A stretch of 32,479 nt of DNA from Discostella pseudostelligera (taxonomy: Eukaryota; Bacillariophyta; Thalassiosirophyceae; Thalassiosirales; Thalassiosiraceae), in the NCBI GenBank assembly GCA_036940085.1, contig JALLBK010000774.1, positions 1 through 32,479 on the forward strand, in the 5' to 3' direction. The translations under genes and the position numbers were made by a program. This document shows positions 27,771-32,479 of this stretch, in pieces; position 1 is the stretch's first letter; every line of letters begins with the position of its first letter. The notes under the pieces are model-generated. The model did no database searches. It was not told the DNA's origin and was given only the letters and a program-made list of their open reading frames with translations.

Positions 27771-27950
27771 ACATTCCAACCTTGATAACATCATCCATTG
27801 CATACTGCATACCCGCGCCAGATCAGGTCCACACGCATAATGGCTATGTTGTTAGGTGTTGTTATCACCCACAATGAATCCGTGCCGACATCACATCATC
27901 ATAGACAAGTAGCATATTATAGCCGATGATATATTGTCACCGACCATGAC
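27771..27950 (-). pseudogene. Decayed tandem copies of the last exon of the FMN-binding gene
   Basis: On the minus strand two partial matches to the functional last exon (28175-28012) lie end to end. Copy nearer the gene: GTCGGTGACAATAT (27931-27944) through GATGTGATGTCGGCACG, matching VGDN...DVMSAR. Next copy: TTCATTGTGGGTGATAAC (27861-27878), then GCCATTATGCGTGTGGAC and GGATGATGTTATCAAGG, matching FIVGDN, IAMLRVD and DEVIK. Small insertions and deletions break the frame several times. A third, weaker match (TGATATTGC...GCCGAAA) lies at 27724-27757. Hand alignment only. Confidence 0.6.
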
Positions 27951-28011
27951 CATGACGAAAAGGCACAACATGATGAAGTGTGTCTGTGTGTCGGAGTTGA
28001 TACATCATGTT

Positions 28012-29042
28012 TTATCCATCAAAAACATTCCACTTGATAACCTCATCCTTGATATTGCATATTCGCGCCGAAATGACATCTACGCGGAGCATGGCAATAT
28101 TGTCACCGACGATGAATTGAGGATAATCAGGGTTGTTTTTTAGGTGAATTTGTCGGTACTTTTCGGCAAGGAGCACTGATGATGATAATAATAATAATGG
28201 CCATAAAGGAGGGAGAGAGAGGAGTGGGAGAGGGAAAAAATGATGGAGCGTTAAGATGTAAATCTGACTTGCCACTCTGCAGTGCATGCAAGGCAAAGAT
28301 GAATACGATATCACAACAATCCTTACCGTCCTTGACTACAGAACATGTCCCATTCAATGTAATACTGTACATCCCCCCTCCACTATTTGCCTCTTCACTC
28401 GACGACGACGATGATGATGAGCGAGATGAAAAGTGTGAAGAGTCGGCAAAATCATGCACCAACAATGCTACCAATGCCCCACCCTCTCCGCCTTCGCATT
28501 CGCCTCCCCCCCCAACACCCGCTGATAACATGTCATACTTCTTCGTGTAAACATTGGTAGACATCAGTATAGAATCTTCTTCAGGAAGATAGGTAAATCT
28601 CATTAATGACAAATGGGGACATGGAACACCGCCACCACTGCTGCTAGTTACAGTGCCGAGATAGGCCAATCGACGACGAGACAGCGATTGTCGTACAATG
28701 GCGGGAAGGGGCGGACGGAGCGAGCCCTGTTCCCGTGACACTATGGAGGATAGGAAGGCTATACATTTGACAAAATAATTCAGTTATGCGCGTTCATGTG
28801 TGAGAGATTCATAGTTCGAAAGAGCAAAGCAAGTGGCAGGCGGCAGGTTGATGGTGATGGTGCCACTCACACTCACCTCGTTCTGCCTCCCGTTCCGTCC
28901 GTCGTCCCCCCTCTTGAACCCGTCGTCGGTGTCGTTTCGTAACGGTATACACAATAGGACAGAGGAAGAGAGTGAATGAAATAATGGAGGAGGACGCATG
29001 GATGCGAGGGGTGGTGGTAGTGTTGTCGGTGACGGCCGTCAT
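28012..29042 (-). CDS. FMN-binding split-barrel protein (pyridoxamine-phosphate-oxidase-like), three exons
   Basis: Exons 29042-28877, 28740-28327, 28175-28012; introns of 136 and 151 bp, GT-AG; phase 1 at both junctions; 247 residues. Core: LPAIVRQSLSRRRLAYLGTV, then CPHLSLMRFTYLPEEDSILM, MSTNVYTKKYDML, ALVALLVHDF, YSITLNGTCSVV, and, after the second intron, AEKYRQIHLKNNPDYPQFIV plus GDNIAMLRVDVISARICNIK. This is the pattern of the eukaryotic family that includes yeast YLR456W/YPR172W, related to pyridoxamine 5'-phosphate oxidases; these bind flavin but their substrate is unknown. The variable middle loop carries Gly and Ser runs. The N-terminal exon is supported only by splice phase and includes a hydrophobic stretch (SIISFTLFLCPIVYTV), so its reality is less certain. 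Decayed copies of the last exon lie immediately downstream. Confidence 0.83.
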
Positions 29043-29338
29043 GGTTGGATTCGGATTTGATCGATATTATTGTACTCCTCTTAACGAACTGAAATCTTTC
29101 GCCACGATGTGAGTAGTTCCCGCCATAATTGCACTCTCTGTCCGTCGACCGGGGACTCCCCTTTCTGTGTCTTCCGCGTGGAAGGTTTGAGTCGAGTCGT
29201 CAGGGTTTCCGCGCGAAACTCGGCGCTAGAAGACTCAGCATAGTAGTATTAAGCGATAACAACCATCAACCATACCACCACACCATCTATTACCCATCGC
29301 GAAGATGATGACCACAAAAATGAAATAGAACATAGACC
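29043..29338. other. Divergent intergenic region (FMN-binding protein and polyQ protein)
   Basis: 296 bp between starts. Contains GTTCCCGCCA at 29116-29125, the reverse of the GGCGGGAA element, and TTTCCGCGCGAAA-like sequence near 29208-29218. No ORF. Confidence 0.45.
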
Positions 29339-30008
29339 ATGACAATGATGAACCGCGAGCAACAACAGCTTCGACAATTCCAACAGCAGCAGATGCTCCA
29401 GCAGCAGCAGCAGCAGCAACATCAACAGCGAGGCATACTCCCTCCGCACATTCTCAATGCGTTGGATAATCTGGTCGATCGTCTCAATGCCTGCTCGGGA
29501 TATTTTCCTGGTGGCGGTGGCGGTGGCGGTGGTATCAATTCGTCAACAATACAGGCCACAGCTGCTGCAGGAGGTGGAACTACGCCCTCCATCTCTGCAA
29601 CTTCAGAAGCTCCTCTTTCATTGAACAATAATGTTGCTGCTGATGCTGTCGATGCCCCGGCTGGTGGCGGTGATGGCGGGGATGCACCACCTCAATCTAT
29701 CATCAATTCCAACAGCAATCCCTTGCAACTACGTCAAGCAGTATCACCACCACCACCCATCAAGGCCCTCCTCGTGGGGACCAACGAGGGGGTTGGTCTC
29801 TCTCGCTCTCTTGGCACGACAGTATCATCATCTTCTTCTACTTCCTTCACGAATTCGTCGGCAGTGGTAGCAGGGGGTGACGACGAATCCGACAATCTAA
29901 ATAATAATTCAATGAGTGAGGAGATACTAAGCATCATTGAAACGGTATGGGCAACCTTGCCTAGTGCGGTCCCTCCCCATTCCATGGCTTCGGTGGCGGC
30001 ATCATCAT

Positions 30009-30049
<41 letters not shown>

Positions 30050-30676
30050 TCAACTACCTCGAATACTGTTACAGCTGAGGAGGATGCCAACTCCACCTCT
30101 CATCATCAACAACCGCCTCATCCACTCCTTACTCCTCTCCTACTGGGATCCATCGTCAAGACAACCACAGCCACCTATTCCAATTGTATTGTCATGCATG
30201 TCCACTATCCTCCATTGGTTGTTACACTAATAATGAGTCCAGATGTGAATTTGGGTGCGGTACGACATGTTTTGTTTGGCAATTATCATGGGAAAGAAGT
30301 GACGGAGAAAAAGGGAATATTGGAAGTATTGCTAGAACCAGTTAGGAGGGCGTTGGTTCGTAGTCGTTTTGGGGATGGTGCTCCTCCTCCTGGAATGGGG
30401 GTGGGTGGTGTTGGCGCCGCACCAGGTGGTAGCATGATGATGGGGGGGATGGGAAATACTACCAACAAAGACATGACGATGATGATGTCTCAGCAGCAAC
30501 AACAACAGCAGGCTATGGCATTTTTGCAACAGCAGCAGCAGCAATTGCAGCTGCAGTCGATGCAAAATATCATGCCGATGGATCCGTATCAGCAACAGCA
30601 GCAGATCCTATATCAGCAACAGCAGCAGATACTTTATCAACAACAACTGATGATGGCTCAACATCATCAGCATTAA
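29339..30676 (+). CDS. Glutamine-rich protein with a short conserved core, unknown function
   Basis: 445 residues, single exon. N-terminal Gln run (29345-29430), then PPHILNALDNLVDRLNACSG, a long Gly/Ala/Ser/Asn low-complexity region with a CAG-encoded Ala run (about 30008-30042), a segment MSEEILSIIETVWATLP, and a compact hydrophobic core from about residue 255: LLLGSIVKTTTATYSNCIVM, HVHYPPLVVTLIMSPDVNLG, then GILEVLLEPVRRALVRSRFG. The C-terminus is Met/Gln-rich. The core's two strands followed by PDxNLGxxR and a helix recall roadblock/LC7-type or Ragulator subunits; this is a weak shape resemblance, not an assignment. Gln/Ala runs are of the kind seen in transcription and scaffold proteins. 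Convergent with the next gene, 234 bp between stops. Confidence 0.7.
29345..29430 (+). repeat. CAG/CAA repeat (coding poly-Gln)
   Basis: Interrupted CAG/CAA tract encoding most of the first 30 residues of the Gln-rich protein. A second coding CAG run, read as Ala (GCA), is at about 30008-30042, and more Gln runs lie at 30491-30650. Confidence 0.85.
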
Positions 30677-30910
30677 CATCGTTGTATCTGGCGTTAGAGA
30701 TAAATAGCAGTTGATGGGGAAGAAAATCATTGTTCACTGCGGTGGGGAACACAACCCGAAAGCCGTACACTGTGTCGAGATTGCAAACAGATTTATGTAT
30801 TAAACGAATATCTCACAGACCACTACCACCACCATCCTTAAACAATCGAACCCCCGTATCTAATCCTCCTCTTCTGTCTCCTCTCGGCCTCACCCCTTCT
30901 TTTCTTTCGT

Positions 30911-32032
30911 TTACACGACGGCAATGTTAACACCATTTTCCTCCATCGTCGACGAACCAGAACCTTCATTCAATCCCAACAACTTCGCCCAATCACCCTT
31001 GCGTTTCTTCCATCCCTCAATATCCAAAAGCAACTCCTTTCGTACCTCCTCATCCGTCTCCTTCTTCAAATCCTCACGCAATTGCTTCAGCTCATTCTTG
31101 GCATCTTTCCACATTTCCATCCAATGACGTTCTTGGATACGTAATTCCTCCACGGTAAGCATCTTCTCAGCTGTCCCTGCTGTCCCCACGCCCCCACCCC
31201 CCTCGACATCCTCATGGAATTTCCTCTTCTTGCGTGACGACAATAATGCCAAACCCGATTCTGGAATAAGTGGATACATACGCAAATAATTCTCCTTGGA
31301 TTCTTTTAGACGAGTAGCCTCGGCTTCGTCAAGACGTTCTTCTTCGTATTTCAAATGACATTTGAATTCAAAGTGTCGAGTGTAGCCGTAGGCGTCCCAT
31401 TTGTAAGTGGGCTTGTGATTGCAGGAACAGCGAATGATGCCGGCAGAGAAGAGGCCATCACCACTACCCGCTACAGTAGCGATGCCAGAGGTGGAGCTGC
31501 CATCAATAATGCCCCCACTTTCACCAACGAGGCTGCTGTTGCTATTGGCTTCGCCCAAGGTAGTACTACTGCTGGTACTATTGGCGGCATTGGCAGCGGC
31601 CAGATTGGTTGGATCGACATCGATATATATGCCACGATGGAAGAAGGTCAATGCCTCATGGGGGGTGAGCGGACACTTCTTGTTGCGACGGACCCGATGA
31701 TTATCGTCGGTATTGGTATTGGGGGTCGTTGTCGTTGCTTCCTTCTTGATATTATTATCTTCATCGTCATCTCCGACATCATCTTCGTCATCCACATCAT
31801 CGACAACGACATCATCATCGTCGTCTTCGGGACCATCGACACAAGCTAATGCAGCTACCGCGGCGGCTTCGGAGACTTCTTCATCAATGGTAGTAGTATT
31901 AGTAGTAGTAGTAGTGGCGGTGTTGCCCTCAACCTTGATGTTGATGCCCGGGAGCTCTGGCAATGTGGGCACGCCGATGCCGATGACGCCGATGCCGATG
32001 GGGGGGAGAGATTCGTCGGTGGCGGGGGACAT
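30911..32032 (-). CDS. Acidic/basic protein with a Cys/His patch, unknown function
   Basis: 373 residues from MSPATDESLPPIG at 32032; the frame is open to 32377 but that extension is low complexity and crosses typical leader sequence, so the internal Met is preferred. Order: repeated IGIGV near the start, a long Asp/Glu run (DDDDDVVVDDVDDEDDVGDD), the basic patch RVRRNKKCPLTPHEALTFFH, a Ser/Gly linker, then IIRCSCNHKPTYKWDAYGYT, RHFEFKCHLKYEEERLDEAE with four Cys/His that could bind a metal, a nuclear-localisation-like SRKKRKF, and a charged C-terminal helix ELRIQERHWMEMWKDAKNEL. No known domain recognised. A nuclear protein is plausible from the acidic run and basic patch; this is inference. 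Confidence 0.7.
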   Translation of the reverse strand: MSPATDESLPPIGIGVIGIGVPTLPELPGINIKVEGNTATTTTTNTTTIDEEVSEAAAVAALACVDGPEDDDDDVVVDDVDDEDDVGDDDEDNNIKKEATTTTPNTNTDDNHRVRRNKKCPLTPHEALTFFHRGIYIDVDPTNLAAANAANSTSSSTTLGEANSNSSLVGESGGIIDGSSTSGIATVAGSGDGLFSAGIIRCSCNHKPTYKWDAYGYTRHFEFKCHLKYEEERLDEAEATRLKESKENYLRMYPLIPESGLALLSSRKKRKFHEDVEGGGGVGTAGTAEKMLTVEELRIQERHWMEMWKDAKNELKQLREDLKKETDEEVRKELLLDIEGWKKRKGDWAKLLGLNEGSGSSTMEENGVNIAVV

Positions 32033-32479
32033 GATCACTTTTCTTCTTGCTTGTTGATAATGGTATTGTGTATTGTGGGGGGGGGCGAGAGCGGGGAGGA
32101 GGTTGGAAAGAGGGCTGGCGACGACCAATCGATGCGATATCGTCGATGAAGGTGTCGGTGACTGTGACGATTTTGTAAGTGTTCTTATGTTGCTTGGCTG
32201 GGTGTGTGCAAGGGCGACGTGTGTGCTTGCTTCTTGCTTGGTGTTCGGGCTTTTTTGTTGAGCTTTGGGATACGAGCCTTCTCTTTTTTCAAAATCAAAA
32301 ATCAAAAAATTCAAAATTTCAAAACCCTGCGATTTTGTATCCAACATCACTTCCGAATTGTGTCCGCTTGTATCCACAACCTCGCCCTATTCAAGCAGAT
32401 TCAAGTAGGGATTGGGCCCGGGTCGTGTTAGTGTCTGACTGTCGTCCGTCCCAGCTCGCTCTCGTAGCCCCACAATAAA
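32033..32479. other. Upstream region of the acidic/basic gene to window end
   Basis: 447 bp. Contains a G-rich tract near 32077-32085, a TTCAAAATTTCAAAA-type A/T-rich stretch at 32285-32325 and no convincing gene. ORFs crossing it are low complexity. Confidence 0.5.

Larger units (their letters stand above)
26659..28011. other. Gene-poor block with tandem repeat and decayed exon copies
   Basis: 1353 bp upstream of the sulfotransferase-like gene and downstream of the FMN-binding gene. Contains a plus-strand ORF (26809-27255, 148 codons) with no recognisable motif that runs into the repeat, the 3 x 144-bp tandem repeat, and degenerate copies of the neighbouring gene's last exon. Confidence 0.6.

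Noticed and set aside
27560..27775. Minus-strand frame containing FGPDTIRNIREQI and EEDVNRYDDRR
   Set aside because: Reads coherently for about 70 codons, but has stops on both sides, no good start and overlaps repeat unit 3; its left part may be a third decayed exon copy.
27934..28143. Plus-strand ORF over the FMN-binding gene's last exon
   Set aside because: Antisense shadow; the minus strand encodes the conserved AEKYRQIHLKNNPDYPQFIV end of the protein.

Overview
This is eukaryotic nuclear DNA, most likely from a diatom and probably a centric (Thalassiosirales-like) species. The evidence is: short GT-AG introns of 76-159 bp; dense, alternating genes; at least four proteins whose signal peptide ends before a Phe in an ASAFAP-like context (AAA|FAP, ATA|FIT, IFA|FVT, VDG|FAV), which is the bipartite plastid-targeting signature of algae with red-derived complex plastids; and serine, asparagine, threonine and glutamine runs encoded by triplet microsatellites. 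Taxonomy is inferred from these traits, not from a marker gene. I model 18 genes, nine of them spliced with phase-consistent junctions worked out by hand; some of those junctions join reading frames that look like separate ORFs.

Layout. 1-5.6 kb: a kelch protein with a zinc knuckle (broken only by an assembly duplication around an N), a convergent coiled-coil/GOLD protein, and a membrane-anchored FkbM-type methyltransferase. 5.6-9.4 kb: two low-complexity transmembrane proteins. 10.3-17 kb: a chloroplast/endomembrane stretch with a plastid protein carrying a degenerate Rieske fold, a plastid NAD(P)-binding protein, a Derlin with an N-terminal extension, a two-helix membrane protein hidden by an intron, and the lumenal D1-processing protease CtpA. 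17.1-21.2 kb: eRF1, head-to-head with a DsbA/FrnE-type oxidoreductase whose active-site CPWC is encoded as TGA-Pro-Trp-Cys (predicted selenocysteine), then a plastid-targeted YchJ/SEC-C protein. 21.3-26.7 kb: cytosolic glutamyl-tRNA synthetase and an eight-exon sulfotransferase-like protein. 26.7-28.0 kb: a gene-poor block with an exact three-copy 144-bp tandem repeat and decayed copies of the last exon of the next gene. 28.0-32.5 kb: an FMN-binding (pyridoxamine-phosphate-oxidase-like) protein, a polyQ protein and an acidic/basic unknown protein.

The most notable item is the predicted selenoprotein at 18744-19829. Splicing places an in-frame TGA exactly at the first Cys of the CxxC redox motif, while flanking and downstream exons read as an intact member of the family. 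TGA is an ordinary stop in other genes here and the neighbouring eRF1 has its usual stop-recognition motifs, so this is local recoding (or a point mutation/sequencing error), not code reassignment. Only a weak SECIS-like hairpin was found in the 3' region.

The genes do not form one pathway. Themes are plastid maintenance (CtpA, Rieske-like, NAD(P)-binding protein, YchJ, perhaps Derlin) and translation (eRF1, GluRS, the recoded TGA). Most neighbours are divergent or convergent pairs, with 60-240 bp between convergent 3' ends and roughly 200-400 bp between most divergent starts.
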